From Trochalopteron elliotii (lineage: Eukaryota; Chordata; Aves; Passeriformes; Leiothrichidae), in NCBI GenBank assembly GCA_024734555.1, contig JANPWX010000030.1, positions 309,888 through 373,887 of the forward strand: a stretch of 64,000 nt of DNA, written 5' to 3'. Under the pieces are notes generated by a model. That model was not told where the DNA came from and ran no database searches. It saw nothing but the letters and a program-made list of their open reading frames with translations. Shown here one piece after another: positions 1 to 13,753 of the stretch. The number at the start of each line of letters is the position of its first letter. Position 1 is the stretch's first letter. The translations under genes and the position numbers were made by a program.

Positions 1-1781
1 TTTGAAGTGCATAGATTAGTTATTTTGTTTCTTCCATGTGACATCTTGAGTCTAATGAATATGTTATCCACTCTGAAACTGCTCTCTATGAGCTGTACTC
101 TTTACCACTGGAGGTGGAATATGCACACAGTGTCAGAATGTGCAGAGGGGTGAACCTAGCAACAAAGAAAGGGAGTAGTATTTGTGTGGACTGTTACCTG
201 TTTTATGGCAGCAAACTTCTGCTCCAGGCTTGACTGATGACACCCTGAGCTGCATTCCTAACCCAGCACACCTCCTTCCTGCCTCTTTTGTCTCTACAGA
301 GGGAAAGAGGAAGAATTAAGTACTTGCAGTACTGAACCAACAGGTCCCTCTTCGAATGCAGTGATTTTTTGCAAGTTGCTTTTTTCACATTCTTGAGTGT
401 TACAGATTCAGAATCTGCATGCAGTTTCTTTGAAAGCCTTAATGTACATCTGTAAGGCAAAGCCCCCACACTAAGAAGAATGTGAACACTGTATTTTGCT
501 ACAGTTCTGAGTAAATGTCTTCTCAAGTTGTCTTGACATGTGAGATGCAAAAATAATTTCAAAACATCAAACCACAGAAAACACAAGCATACATGTGTTT
601 ATGTATGCTTTTTTAAAAAAAGAAAATTAGAAAAAACATGTTCAGTTCCAGTTTAAGTGCAAAAGAGAGAAGAGAACATAGTCTTAATTTCACTGAGTGA
701 AATTTTGATGTGTAAATCCTTTTCTGAGCGAAATGTATGTATGGTAAAAATCAGGCTACAACATCTACTTTACATTCTGAGAACAAAGCAAAATTCTATT
801 TTGATTTAAATATTTCAAGAGACCAGAGGGCCAAAACATATTTTGATCAGGACAGTTAAAACTCATGCATTAGATCTGAGCCTTGTCTAACAGTCAAATC
901 AAGCAGACAGGTCTTCAGATTGTAACCTGAAAGTTACAGATGCCATTGGAATGCTTGAAAATGTTGTTAGCTAACCCAGGCCTGATGAATGGCTAAAGCC
1001 CTTGGGGGGGAAGGAGGGAGATTTCTAGCAGCTGGTCTCAGCAATATGTTTATGTCCCTGGATCTGCTAAAATGTGTCCTCAAGACAGCTTATGATTGTA
1101 CATTAGACTGTGTTATTCCATCTGGAGGAGATAAAATACGTCATTGTCTAGTGCAGATAGGTGTTACACACATGAGTGTGAGCGGGTTTGTGTAAAACTG
1201 TGTAATCTGTGGTGGCAGCCTGGTTCTTTGTGACTCACTGCACAGTTGCACCAGTCTCACAGGTATTAAGAATGTAACCAACAAAGATTATACAAAAGCT
1301 TTAATCATGCAAAATCAGTGTGAAAGTAGACATGCAGGAGTACAGAATTCACTGTAAGTTGCTGGCATGTAAGCTCCTAAATCACCTAAATGTGTTTGGG
1401 TTTTTTTAAATCCTATCCAAAGTATCTCCTGCTGTTCCCAGCAAGAGTGTACCAGAAATTTATGCTTCACATATTATCAAAAAAAAAAAGTCTTGGATAT
1501 TTATACAATTTTTTTTGTGGCTCACCTGTGTTACAGATGGAAGTGTGAAGGGATCTGATTAGCTGAGTAGAGCATTCTGTAAAGATGCTTTTTACATTCA
1601 GATGACTGCATGTTGGAATTGACAATGAAAGGAAGAGCACAGGAAAAGAGGTGCAAGGGCAGTTAGTTGCCTTGCTTCACATGCTTCTGGGGCATGTCAA
1701 GTATTGTGAAGGGCCATCCTTAGGAATGGTATGAGTAGCTGTATTGGTTGCTGTAAATAAATGGAGCGGAGTGCTAGCTGG

Positions 1782-2234
1782 TGTCATGTCAGCATCATGA
1801 CCTCAGAACCAGACCAGCTGGGGGTGGCAAATGGAATAGAGACGGGAACGATGGAGTAGCCCGGAAAAGTAAACTTTAATAACGAGCAAAACAACAAAGG
1901 GCATAGAGGATAATCTCCAAAGACATAACAATAGGGTAAGCTTAACCATATATAGGGTTACATCTGAGGGTAGGAAACCAATCATCAACGTGAACTCGAA
2001 ACATAACCTTATATAGCAAGTGTTACAAACCAGTCATAGACAAGAACGAGAAATGTTGCCTAATATGGAATCACCTTATCAACATAACTACTCCCATAAT
2101 CCTGTTCTTCTCACCAAAACCTAGCTAGATGTTTTCCCTCTCAATATCCTGCTTCCCACGGCCTTAAGTTGATGCCTGCTGCATGACCAATTGAGGCCAG
2201 CCCACTGTCTACCCTAGCCAGCCTGACTTCCACA
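1782..2234 (-). mobile_element. probable solo retroviral LTR
   Basis: About 453 bp bounded by TGT and ACA on both readings. Read on the minus strand it has the layout of an LTR: a TATA box (CTATATAAGG, + strand 2007-2016), then about 130 bp later an ATTAAA-type poly(A) signal (+ strand 1875-1880), followed by a T-rich stretch and a CCATCG/CCCGTC segment like an R/U5. There is no internal gag/pol sequence on either side, so it looks like a solo LTR. A clear target-site duplication is not visible. The flanks share only CTGG, so the exact ends may shift by a few bases. I do not recognise the family by name. Confidence 0.6.
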
Positions 2235-5200
2235 ACCTGGATCTCTTCTGGAACTGAAAAAAGCAAACAGTTGGGGCCTCTGTTGTAAAAATGGAAGGGC
2301 ATTGACTAATTTGTGGCTAGGTACCAAATCCTCGTGATTTGTAAGGGTGAGTGTCATGGAATGCTCTGCGGATTGCCAGGTTGAAGGATCACAGAACCAG
2401 CGCTCTGATAGTATTCAGACTTAAAGGCCAGGGCTGGGGACTGTGCAGGAGTGCATCCTGGGCAGCCAGGGAAGATCTATACTGCCCAAATGCAACTGTC
2501 AAGATGGACTCAGAGCCTTCCCCTTTCACATTATCTCTCTCTCCTGTGCTAGGTGAGGTACCTCTTACCTTTGCATAAACTTGGTTTGACTCTCTGCCTC
2601 TTCTGAATACCAGTTGAGGATTGTGCCTTTCTATTTAGGTTTTTCACGTAGAGTGGGAAATTCATGTATGAGGAAATTCCTCCCTTGAATTTCCAGAGTA
2701 GAAGTGATACTCTGAAGTCTTTGTTTATTTTTCTTGCAGGACACCCTTATAATTGCTAAGCACTGGTAATTCTTACGCCAACAGCACTTTTATGCCCCAA
2801 AAAGGCAGTGGTCTTTTCAGTGAGGAAGTGGGAAAGGCTGTGGTTTCTCTTTGACATGAATGGGCATGAATAACAAACACAGGTGTACTAACTGGATTTG
2901 ATTTCCCATATATCAAAGCAAGCTGTCTGGGTGGATAAATTTTGCATTCAGACTTGTATGTTGTTTAACTGCTAAGCCAAACATTTGTTTAGAATATCTC
3001 AATTATTACCCACTCTGTATATTCTCTTTATCTCTAATGTATTTTATGGTAGAGATTTATTAGTATTTCCACACCAGGGACTAAACTGAGGTTATTTAGG
3101 TGCTTTAACTTATATTAAAAGATACCAAGGAACCAGATAATTCAAAAAGTGTGACTAGAGGGAATAGTGTATCTGACACAAGGCTACTTTAGTATTCATC
3201 TTTGCTGTTGTCATCCTTGTTGCTATAAGACTGTAAAGCCTTCTGTGTTACCACTTTGTGTTTTACTATGCTCAACTGGCTGCACCAGTCAAAAGAAAAA
3301 ACCACACAATCATACAGTACCTCGCTGATGGTTTTGTTATACACCAGTAATTTCAGTTTCAAATGGAAGAGTTAAATATTTACACTTTTATATTTTCTAT
3401 AGAATATTCATGTAGGAGGGAAGAGATATATTGATCACTAATCAAGTGCAATGTTTTATCAGTAAGATACCAAAGTGACTCACTGCTCTATTTCTACAGC
3501 TGCAGATGCATAGAAAAAATCAGGGGGACAGTAATTTAGCACTTTCCTTGGATGAAGACAATTATGCAGTGGGGCTGGCTCAGAAGCGGGAAAAATATTG
3601 TTGTGTGATGTGGTGCCATGTTATAATTGAGTGAAATGCAAGGATATGTCTCACATTGAGGGGTGGGGACACCTTGTTGGTGCTAAGCACTAGACTAACA
3701 AGCTACAGATAGTCTGCAGCAGAAAGGGGACATATTCTGAACTAAAAATTAATACTTGCTTTTGAGTTCAGTTGTGGAGTCAGGGGATCCTGAATTTTTT
3801 TTTCCCCCTGGCTTGATGCTTTTAAATTCTTGCTTCAGATGTTTTTAAAATGGCTGAAGTACTTCTGCTTCGTGCAATTAGACCTTTGCTTGGAGGAATA
3901 CATATAGTATTGACAAAAGCACAGTCAAATATTGTCAGATCAGCAGTGGAAAAGGAACCTGGGAATCTAATCTATAGCTGAACCTCTGATTGCAATCACT
4001 TCAACCCTCAGCAATTCTGTGATATTTACTTTTTCTCTTTGAGTTTTTGGTAATTTTTCATCACTAGCCCTGACCCTAAAATGCTATCCCTCCAGGAAAG
4101 GCTCCTGGAAGAGCTACAGCTAGACTTTGAGTGTAACTGTGGCACCCAAGCAGCTGAAACCAAATATTGAGGAAGTGGGAAGTATGGAAGGAATACTAAA
4201 CAGCAGGGACACTTGGGGTGTTTTTCTTCTTTTTTTCTTTTCTTTTATTCAAATGCATTTTATAGTCACTTTCATTTATGAGTTGACCACCTTCTAAATA
4301 ATGCAATACTTCTATCTGACTGTGATAACATTATTCTCAGATAATAACAAAAATGTTTAATGAAGGATTGCAAATTCTGTCCTCACACAGAAACAAGTTC
4401 TCCAGATAAACCACTAATACAATGGGTAATACACTAATATAATGGGTACTGAAGTAAGAAAGTTGCTCTTAGGACGAAGGTATGATTGATCATGTACAAT
4501 TTCTCTTTCTACTGCATTCTTTTTTCTTTAGTCACAGAGACAGCCTTATCATATAATTCAGTGCATTTCAGTTCAGTCTGTGTTCAGATTTCCTAGGAAA
4601 TTTTGGGCTTGCAGGACAGAAATTTTCAAACAAGAAAGAGAATAATGACCTCTTGTGAAAGAAACTCAGTTTTTAGATTTGAATTTTTTCCAAATACTTG
4701 TTCTTTATTTCACTGTTCTAATTAATGGTGATATACTGGACATGTTATGAATATATACTGTGTTTCTGTCAGTGAAGATTCCAAGCTTTGTTTCTTATTA
4801 CATCTGAGAAGACTTCACACAGTTGAGTTGCAATTAACTTAGCTGTGGTGGTTTTTGAATAGACTTGAGGATTGCTTTGAAACCAAAAAATAATCTTCCA
4901 AACTAGCTTTGGAGGGAAGACTCTTCTAGTTCCCATTATTTACCTATTATCCACAGTGAACAGCAGTTTCATTTAGGAAAGATTAGTTTATTCCCTGTAA
5001 CCCCAGCTTGCATTTGTTTGTGGATTAGGTGTTTTTCTTTCTGATGGGCAAATTTTTAATGGTTTTTCTTCTGTAGGCTTTCAGTGAGGAGTCAGCCAGA
5101 AGTCTTTTTCATCTGTGAAAGAGGTTTAATGAACCCTTGCTAAATCTGCTGTGTCAAGGCAATCTTTTCTCTTTGTCTTTTCACTGATCCATTAATACAG

Positions 5201-8200
5201 CATTCAGGAACTCTCCAGTAATAATACTAGACAGCTCTTTTTGTGATTTGAGTTTTTATTTTGGATATATTCTGAACTGAGATCTGACTTAGAGTTCTGT
5301 GGTAAAAGTTAGTTTGTGTAAGGACAGATTCTCTTTAGGTTGGGTATTAGCAACTGTTCTTTCCAAGATTACTACCATAATGCTTTAAAGGTGCAAAGTG
5401 ATTCTTTGAGTGCTAAGAGTCATCTCCTAGTTTTTATTAATTTATAATGTGTAGTAACTAATTAAATTGTTAGGACTCCAGTTATAATGTCAAATTAGTC
5501 ACTTGAGAAGGTCGCTATTGAAGGTCTACAAGGAGTCGGGAGAAAGTTTAGCAACAACTTTTTTTTTTTTCCCTTAGTTTTTATAACAATTATAGTTGAT
5601 CTGTTTGAGGGTCTGTACAACCATGTTGTTACAAGTTCAGGGAGGTAGTTCTGATCTGGTGCAAATATTGAATGAAGCTGAACTGTGCTTGACCAACCAA
5701 GTAAAACTTACGGTTAATTATTTCAGAAAACTTGTCAGGACCTTTGTTGCTGTTGAGCAGGTCCTTGGCCCTCCGACAGAGAACAACTTATGTATTTGAA
5801 AAGTGGCTCCAAAATGTTTGATCCAAAATATTGACATAACACAACTGTACAGTCCCAGTCTCTGCGAATGATTATATTCTACACCATTTCCTTGAATATT
5901 AATAAATGAGATAATCACTCATGAGCTCTCTCAGATACATATCTTCTTATTGTTTTAAGATTAATGTTTACGAAATCTATTTTTCCACATACAGTGTGTT
6001 TATGCTTAGTGGAATATAATTTATGACTGTTCTGCTTTGTCTTGAACTGTAAAATCAAATGGAGGACTAAAACAACTTGTATTTAAAGGTGTATGTAAAC
6101 TGTTATTCCCTGCCTCTTTGAGGCACAGTGTATATAATAGTTTTATATAGAAATAAAGACAATGATTTCAGTGCCCATTAAAAAGAGGAATTCATTGGTG
6201 CAGCAGTAAAAATATAATTTCTCAGTGGTGATAGAGAGGAGAGACTGTCCTTATCAGGACAGTGAAACAGCAACCCAATTGGTGTTACTTGCTGTTTATC
6301 TATGCATTTTAATTAATATAGAATTGGGGAACAAGAGAATGTTTTTTCCTCTCAGTATATTTTATGCACCGCATTGTTGCAAACATTTTTCAGTATCCCT
6401 TGCAATGTAAATTGCAGTCCAGTCATCTTCTGAGCAGAGACAGATTATGCTTTGAATAAAGTAAAAATAAAAACAATTCTGCAACTTCAGTTGCATGCTT
6501 TAATGCAGAACTGGCTTAAAATTTCTATTAAAAAGAAAAAAAAAATTAAAATGGTGAAAATCTGTAGAAGAAAGTTCTTCCTGAAGGTGCATTAGTTCTT
6601 GTAACAGTGGTGCCTGGTATGAGCTGTCATAAGCAATAACTCACTTTTCTCCAATCCATAATTCAGAGGTGTATTAGCATTTGCTCTGTTAAAGAGGGGA
6701 TTCTGTAAAGACTTGCACAGTATCATGCAAATAAGATTTTTTTCTAAGATCAGTCCTGCTGAGAAAGCTATATAGAGTTCTTAGTGCATAGCCTTTTCAT
6801 AAGTTAAATTTTTGTAATGTAGGCCAACTACAAATCCAGACCCTCTTGGGTTTGCTTGTCTCATTTTACTTCTTTCTGGTTATTTTTAAAAGTCATTTTA
6901 TTCATGTGCTTAGTTATAAGTAACCAGGTTAATTCCAATGGATTGAATGACCTACCTTGTGTGCCTCAAGATAAGCTCATCCTTTCCTGAGTTAATTAGA
7001 ACTCTGGTAAGTGTCTAGCACTGTGATTAAAGAGCTCCCCTGGTTCTTAGGTGCCTGGTCATTGTAGCCAAAACCAGTCTTGAATTAAATAGCAGAGCTT
7101 TCTCCTTAAGGAATCCAAAAGAATGACAATGGCAATGGCCTGAATGTGGCCAAATGGATGCTGGATGTTAACTGCTTAAACCAGTCAGTAGTGAACGCAG
7201 TATCTCAATAATGAAACCTCTTTCCAGGATCCATGGCTTTTCCTCACTACCTTTCTGTGCTTGAATTCTATCCCTGAACAACCTCTGTGGGTTTGGTCAG
7301 ATGTGTAATTTCGAAAATCTAAGCAGAGGGTTGGTCAGCTTAAAAGATTTGCAGGATAGAAAAGTAGGTTTAGTCTCTTGCCTGAAGAAATCCTAGTGCA
7401 AAAATTTTAGCTGTCTCAGAGCTGTGAGAAGGTGTTTTCAGATAGAAAACATGCTCGTTCTGTCACATTGGAACTGTCACATTTGGTGTGGCATAATCAA
7501 AATCATTGGCATTGACCAAAAAGTAGCAAGTCCCTAGCTCTTTAAAGTGTAATTTCACACCTATCCAGTGTGGAAGTACAAGTTCTTACAGACTTTTTTT
7601 AGTCTGACACACATACCAAGAACCTGGAGTTCACTTAACCATTAAGAAAATTAATTGCAAGGACATTATTTGATCAGAACCTCAAATATAGAAACCCTTT
7701 GACTTTCACATATGGCTTTTTAGTCTTTTGCCTGCTGTCAGACGTTAATGCTTACTGGTGGTGACAGTGCCAAATTCTGCCAGCCAAAGTGGCCACACAA
7801 CAGTGGCACAAAAGGATCACTTGCCATAGCTTTTGCATGCAATTTCACCCGTACTACAGGTGTGCCAGAGCTGTGGACAGATGCACCCAGTTTAGACCTT
7901 CTCTGCTGACGAGCGTCCCATGATTAGGGCCACTGTGACCATAGCTGTTAGCACCATCTGGTCCAGGGGTAGCTGAGGAGAGAATTTGTGTCCCAGTATG
8001 CTGTTCTGACACTGCCAGTCAGCTCCTTGGGCCCTCTACCCTGGAGCTCCTCACCTCCTTTGTAAGAGAGGAAAAAGATACAGCAACTATGTGACATAGT
8101 GGTTGGTGATGCAACCACAAAACCAGCTCATCTGGCTTTTTAATATAATTTCCTGGACTCAGGTCAGGATATGGTCTGGGATTAGGTAAAATCCTCTGGC

Positions 8201-9684
8201 TGGCCAGACAGGCTGTGGGCCACCAGCTCTTAGGTTGTCTTCAGGCTAACTTCTTGCCAATTAATCTAGTGATTTGAAACAGTAATTTTAAATCAGCTGT
8301 TGTAAAGTACATTGCCATGCAGAACATTTCCCTGTTACAATTTTGCATTATCTGAGAGCAAGGGAGTTATCTTCCCTCTCCCCTCCCCAAAAAATTCTCA
8401 TGTTATCAAGAATAAGTGTCAGAATTTTCCACCCAGGGGAGACACCAGTTCTTTTTTTCGTGACAGCTCTGGCTCTACTTACATCCTTTTGAATAATTTT
8501 GGTAATTGATGTGTGATACTTTTTTTTTATTTGAGAACTCTTTAAACTTTTTGTTGATGTTTTCCAGTTTGGTATTTATCCTTTTTCACTTTTTTTTTAC
8601 TCAGATTTGTGTATTATAATTTGTATATTATAATTTGTAAAGTAATGAAGTATACCTAAATAGGATGTAACCTGTGAAGGGGGAAATGTCATCCTAGTAC
8701 TGCTCGTCAGCTTTTTTCTTTGTTTTTCCCTGCCTTTAATTGTTGAAATTCTGAAGATAAAAGCCCCTGTCAGTGTGTTGACAAAAACTGTTAAGCATCT
8801 ATTAAGATTTGAATAATTTCTTTCACTTCTACAACTGTACTACATACGCAGAAGTTTCACCTGGTTTCATACCACCATAAATAGTGTTCAGCAGCAGTTC
8901 TGTTTTAATCTAGTGAACTAAATGGGCATTGTCTTCTCAGAGCACTCAGCATGTCATTACTGATGATGTGTGAGGTTCTCGTGTACCAGATACAGTCCCT
9001 ATGTCTGAAGCCCTGGTGCATTCATAATGCTGAGCAGCATTTATGGGTTTACTAATTCATAGCAGACACACTCTCCTCTCTCTCCATAATTAAAATCTGC
9101 TGTTTGGTACAGTGACACATGGTGACACAGTGTACATGACTTCATTAAATGCGCTTTGTTTCTCTTGCCCTTGTTTTCCTTCAAGGCCTGAGAGTGCAAC
9201 AGGAGCAGGTTAGAAGGAGGACAAATAGGAGGACACCTCCTGTCCAAACTGTTTTGCAGAAATACTGGATGATTTTAAATGTCGAACTACTGAATGTGGT
9301 AAAGGGCTATCCTTCCTCTCAGGATTTTCCTCCAAGGGGCAGGATTTGAGAATCATCTGACACGCATTGCATCCAAGTGTACAAACCTGCAAGTAAAGTA
9401 AGTCAGGAAAGGCTTCTTTTGCAAGTCCCTCAAAGGGATTAGAGATGGTTGCAACATTGTTTTCTTTGTAGATTGTAAAGTTTTGAACCTTTTCTCTCTT
9501 TCTTGGGGGTACTGCTTACTTTCTTGTGCACTGTGTTTATTTCACATGCCTCCACCATAAGCTCTGCAATGTGAGAATTGCTTTGTACTACAGATGTGTA
9601 CTAAACACTTAAGGAACTTGGCTAGCAATGCTAGGCAGCCTTACAATCTAAAAACATTCCCACTTTTTTCTTCTTCAAGAGGCC

Positions 9685-9803
9685 ACAGAATGGTTTGGGT
9701 TGAGAAGAACCTTGAAGTTTATCTAGTTCCAATGCCCCTTCCATGGACAGGGACATCTTCCACTAGACTAGGTTGTTCAAAGCCCTATCCGCCCTGGCTT
9801 GGA
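9685..9803 (-). mobile_element. CR1 LINE 3' end fragment
   Basis: The + strand carries the complement of the well-known avian CR1 3' end: AATGGTTTGGGTTGAGAAG, then CTAGTTCCAATGCC, CATGGACAGGGACATCTTC and TTGTTCAAAGCCC. It is therefore a 5'-truncated CR1 copy inserted antisense to ARFGEF3. Confidence 0.88.
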
Positions 9804-9822
9804 ATACTCTCTCTTAAAGTAT

Positions 9823-9925
9823 GGAATCACACAGAATCGGGCAAGTTTGTAGGGGACTACAGTGGTCATCTGGTCCAATCTCCCTGCTTAAGCAGGGTCA
9901 TCCCAGAGCACACGACACAGGATGG
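9823..9925 (-). mobile_element. second CR1 3' end fragment, different subfamily
   Basis: It begins with GGAATCACACAGAATCG and continues with GTCATCTGGTCCAATCTCCC, CTGCTTAAGCAGGGTCATCC and AGAGCACACGACACAGGAT. This is the complement of a CR1 3' tail of a different subfamily from the neighbour 20 bp upstream. Two tails in the same orientation suggest nested or adjacent insertions. Confidence 0.8.
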
Positions 9926-12900
9926 ATAGACATAACAATGTCAATTTAATTACGTTCCACTTCAAATCCTGTACATTTTGTTTCAATTGACCTTTGTTGT
10001 GGCATCAGAAGCAGAGTTTTTTGATTTTGTTTCTACTTACTGTGAAAACTATACATGTGCGTGCTCTTATACTACATTTGGGACTGTATTCTGGGACTCC
10101 AGGGAGTAGGAATTATATTTCTTGTTCCATGACAGTTAGAGCTTCAACAGTAATTAAAATAAATACTTTCATTATGAATAAACCATTTATGGAAATGTGA
10201 TCTCATTGGGCATTTGCAAGATGATGCAAGCCAATTTAAAAATCCTGGAAGTTGTGTGACTTTGAAACTATCTCTACAGTCATTTAAATTCCTTCTTAAA
10301 AAAAAAAAAAAAGAAAAAAAAGAAGAAACAAAATGTGTTTTAGAGTCCATACCAATCAGTAAAACCTGATTTTCAATTTTTTTTTTTACTGGAATTGTTT
10401 TCTAGTTATTAGGAACTGCATTGTAGTTTTGCTTTTGCTTTCCATACCAGTGGTTGCAAAAACGTGTCATTTCCCAAGAAAGCCTCTATCTTTCTTTTCT
10501 TTATATTTTTTTTAATGCAGATTGTTTGAGTGAGTGTCATGAGTAGTTAAGTGTCTATGGGGATATCCTGTCTGGAGACTCAATGTTTTCAGTGGATCTG
10601 AATGATTAAGTTTTGTTTTGTTTGGTTGGTTTTAGTCCCATTTTTCATCCAGTAATTTAAAAGAGGAGCCTGCTGTCTTCCTGTTTGTTCCACATAAATG
10701 GGAAAACATGCCAGTTAAGTGTTTGGATCATTGCCAAGACTATAAATGAGCCCTACAGCAGCACTGATGGAAATCATAGCTGAGAGCAGTCTTGTGTATT
10801 GGTCAGAGATGGTGTTTCAGAACTTACAAATGATTTGTGAGGGAAGATGGTAGCAGTAGAGTAAAGCCAGGAATATACTGGCTGATAACTTTTGCTTCTG
10901 TCATTTAATTGCACCAGCTCGTATGCCCTTTCTCCAGCTAGTGGGTTCCCAGATCTTGTTTGTTACAAAGAGTAGAAGTCAAAACTTAGTGGTCTTTTTG
11001 CTGAAATTCTCTTTTGCTTCTTAGCAAAGTTTTGATCATCACTTCCTTACTGAGCTTGATCTCTGATGTTTCTATCATTCACATGTTACATGCAGAGTTT
11101 TGGCATTTTTGATAGAAAGGAATATATATGTGTGTATATATATATGCACTAACTTTTCACAGGTCAGATCTATAAAAGATGGACATTAAAAGGAAAAAAA
11201 AAAGGAAGAAAGAGATTTTTAAGAGCAAAGGTTTAAAACAATGCCTGAACTGGTGTGTCCTTCCATGAGTTGTAGTGTATTGCCATCCAGGTTTTGATCT
11301 GTGGAAAGTATTAATAGTAACACATCCTACAAAGCCAAGACGGGACAAGAGAGCAGAAAATCACATGAAGTAAATAAGGTTTTACGAGTAGGGAAAATCA
11401 GGACAGAAACCACTGAATAGGATGTCATGGATGTCCATCGTGGTTCTTAGTGTGATAGAAAGAGATTTGTCAGTGGGAGGTAGCACTTGTCTGTCTCTGG
11501 GTTTAGGAAATGTGTTCTACACCTGTGTTTTACACAGCGGTGTCCGGAGGGCACAAATCAGTTTTTCCTTAAGTACTGAATATAAATTTTTAGCCAGCTG
11601 CTGAGCTCTCACAGCTATTAGAAATGTCAATAAAAATTTCAGGGTAATTAATAGTTGAGAAAGTGAGGCCCCACAACTGACTGTGAGGCTGGCCAGTAGT
11701 TAAGAATCCAGTTAGTGCTAAACAAAATTGTTTACCTTCAAAGTTTTAAATTTTGCACATATGGACTGAGCAGCAAATGGAAATAACAGCCCTTATAACT
11801 TATGTACTTACTAGTTAAATGAGATTATTGAGAGGTTTTATAATTGACCCTTTACTTTTCTGTTGTATAGAATTTGCTCTGGGGACAGGAAGAGAGGTAC
11901 CACAGTTCCTTTTTACTGGCACTTGTGCATGTACCAGTAAATGTTATGGATTGCAGAGAAATTTGTGGAGTTCCTATCAAGAAGTACAAGTACAGCATTC
12001 CTAGTTGTTTGTGGTTAGAATTAGATTGCTTTCTCTGGCAAGTTCAATTGCTCAGTAGCTTGTATCTCTTCTTGTAATATTGGGGTGGGCTGTATAATAC
12101 TTTAAGAAAATCTATTTTGTCCATTTCAAAGAACAGAGAAACTGTGAAGAAGGAATTTGGCTCAGAAACTTTTTGCTTTGCTCAAAAGATAAGTGCTAAA
12201 TATCTAAAAAAAGAGTTTCTAGTGCAGGACCATTGTAATTTGTAAGACTAAAGTGCCCTTTTTTGTTATCACTACCTCTAGCGTTTATCCACATTATTCA
12301 GCTTCTATATATGAAGGACTGAGAGTCAAGTCAAGATAACATACACAGAAAACTGTAAAATTGCAATTATACAATGGTTTACTTGGAACACTTTTTGTAG
12401 TAAAATCATCTTCTGTAAGAATAGGATCAAGCTCCATATTGGTATTTTATTTACAAAACAAAAGTGCAAACAAACAAACAGGAAACCCTACAACCTTGTA
12501 GTAAGGTGTGACATCCTGTAGTGAAATACAGGTTTTCTGCTAAGAAAAACATTTGTAAAGGTGCAGTGCATTTCAGTGTATAGAAACTTTGCAGTATGAC
12601 TCTCAAAATGCAAAACAGATTATTTACATCCTCCTTCAGGAAAATGTCATGCTCACCTGTGGATAGACTCTTCTGTACTTTGCTTCTAGTTAACAGCCAG
12701 TAATGTTGACTTATCTGATGCCCCAAACTTCCTTGTGAAGCAGAGAACAGTAGTTCTGAGTGGGGCTGAGAAGTTGTAGAGACCAATGCATTAGTGTTAG
12801 TGTGATTGATATTTGCAGGTGCACTTATCCCAAGAAACTCGTACTATTTCAGACCAAACCAAACATAAATTCTGGTACTGCAGGAATTTTATGCTTTGAA

Positions 12901-13684
12901 GGAGAGAGAAGAGTAGCTGAGACTCTGTCTTCTGTGAAGCAGGAGAGATGGAAAAGGAAGACAGGGGAGAGGGAAGACATCTCCAGACACAAAAGGCATC
13001 ACACCACAGCACCTCTCACCACATTGCCTCACTCACTCATTTACCCTGGTGATTCACATCACATTCTTACTCCCCTTCACTTCGAAATACGATGTTCAAC
13101 TGGTCTTTTAGTGTCTTATTCCTCCTGCTGAATTCAGGACAGGACAAGCCTCCCTTCATGAATTGGGACTTATGGATTGTTTTTTAGCTACTCGTTATCA
13201 AATGACTATAATATATTTACTGGAAATACACTGTTCTGGGAAATCCTCTGGCAGTGATTAATGGCTTGTTTCACATAATACTTACGTATCTGTGCCACTT
13301 AAGTAATAACATGCATTGTATGCATTTTTCCTTCCTCTTTTGTTATATTGATAGAAATGAATGGAAGGACGGATTATAAATCATGCAAAGCTTGTGGTTA
13401 AGAATATGAATAGGGGTCCAAGGCCAGAGCTGATCACCGGATTGTCTTCCTTTTGGTGGTCATATGTAGGAGACAGCAATAAATAATCCACTGGGTAGTG
13501 CCTCTGGGGCCAACAGATGCAGCTTCTCAGGAGGATCTCCTCTATCCCAATAACACACAGTGCTAAGAAGCTTCTGGTGCTGTTCTTAAAATTGGAAGGA
13601 GTTGTGGCTAGAAGCACATGGATGGGAAGGAGAGTCAGTAATGGCTGAAACTTAATTTTTTCATTTCCTCTCTTTTGATGCAAG

Positions 13685-13753
13685 GTCTTGCTCTGTATAA
13701 CATATACCTCCACCTTTGAGCTGAATGGGAGTTCAGTGTTGAAGATTGCTGAG
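13685..13753 (+). CDS. ARFGEF3: ARFGEF3 window exon 1
   Basis: Encodes [15 protein letters not shown]... to KIAE (residues about 118-140), part of the N-terminal DCB-type helical region. The acceptor is TTTTGATGCAAG and the donor is GAG|GTAAGT, with phase 0 at both ends and a length of 23 codons. Human differs by only a few conservative changes. If the human exon count of 34 holds, this is gene exon 5. Confidence 0.93.

Larger units (their letters stand above)
1..13684 (+). other. ARFGEF3: intron upstream of first visible exon
   Basis: Non-coding DNA taken as one ARFGEF3 intron, because the first visible exon (13685) starts at a splice acceptor and not with an initiator. I looked for the exons encoding the preceding roughly 117 residues and found none here. 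Open frames of 60-127 codons on both strands show no recognisable protein. Identified contents are a minus-strand LTR at 1782-2234, two CR1 tails at 9685-9925, an A-rich tract near 10299-10325 and a short TA/TG repeat near 11127-11145. The remaining stretches (2240-9680 and 9930-13650) contain nothing I can name. No CpG-rich promoter is visible. Confidence 0.75.

Noticed and set aside
203..586. 127-codon minus-strand open frame at the window start
   Set aside because: No homology recognised; taken as chance in intron.
12760..13131. 123-codon + strand open frame upstream of the first exon
   Set aside because: Composition is not protein-like, it resembles nothing known, and the overlapping antisense frames are equally open.
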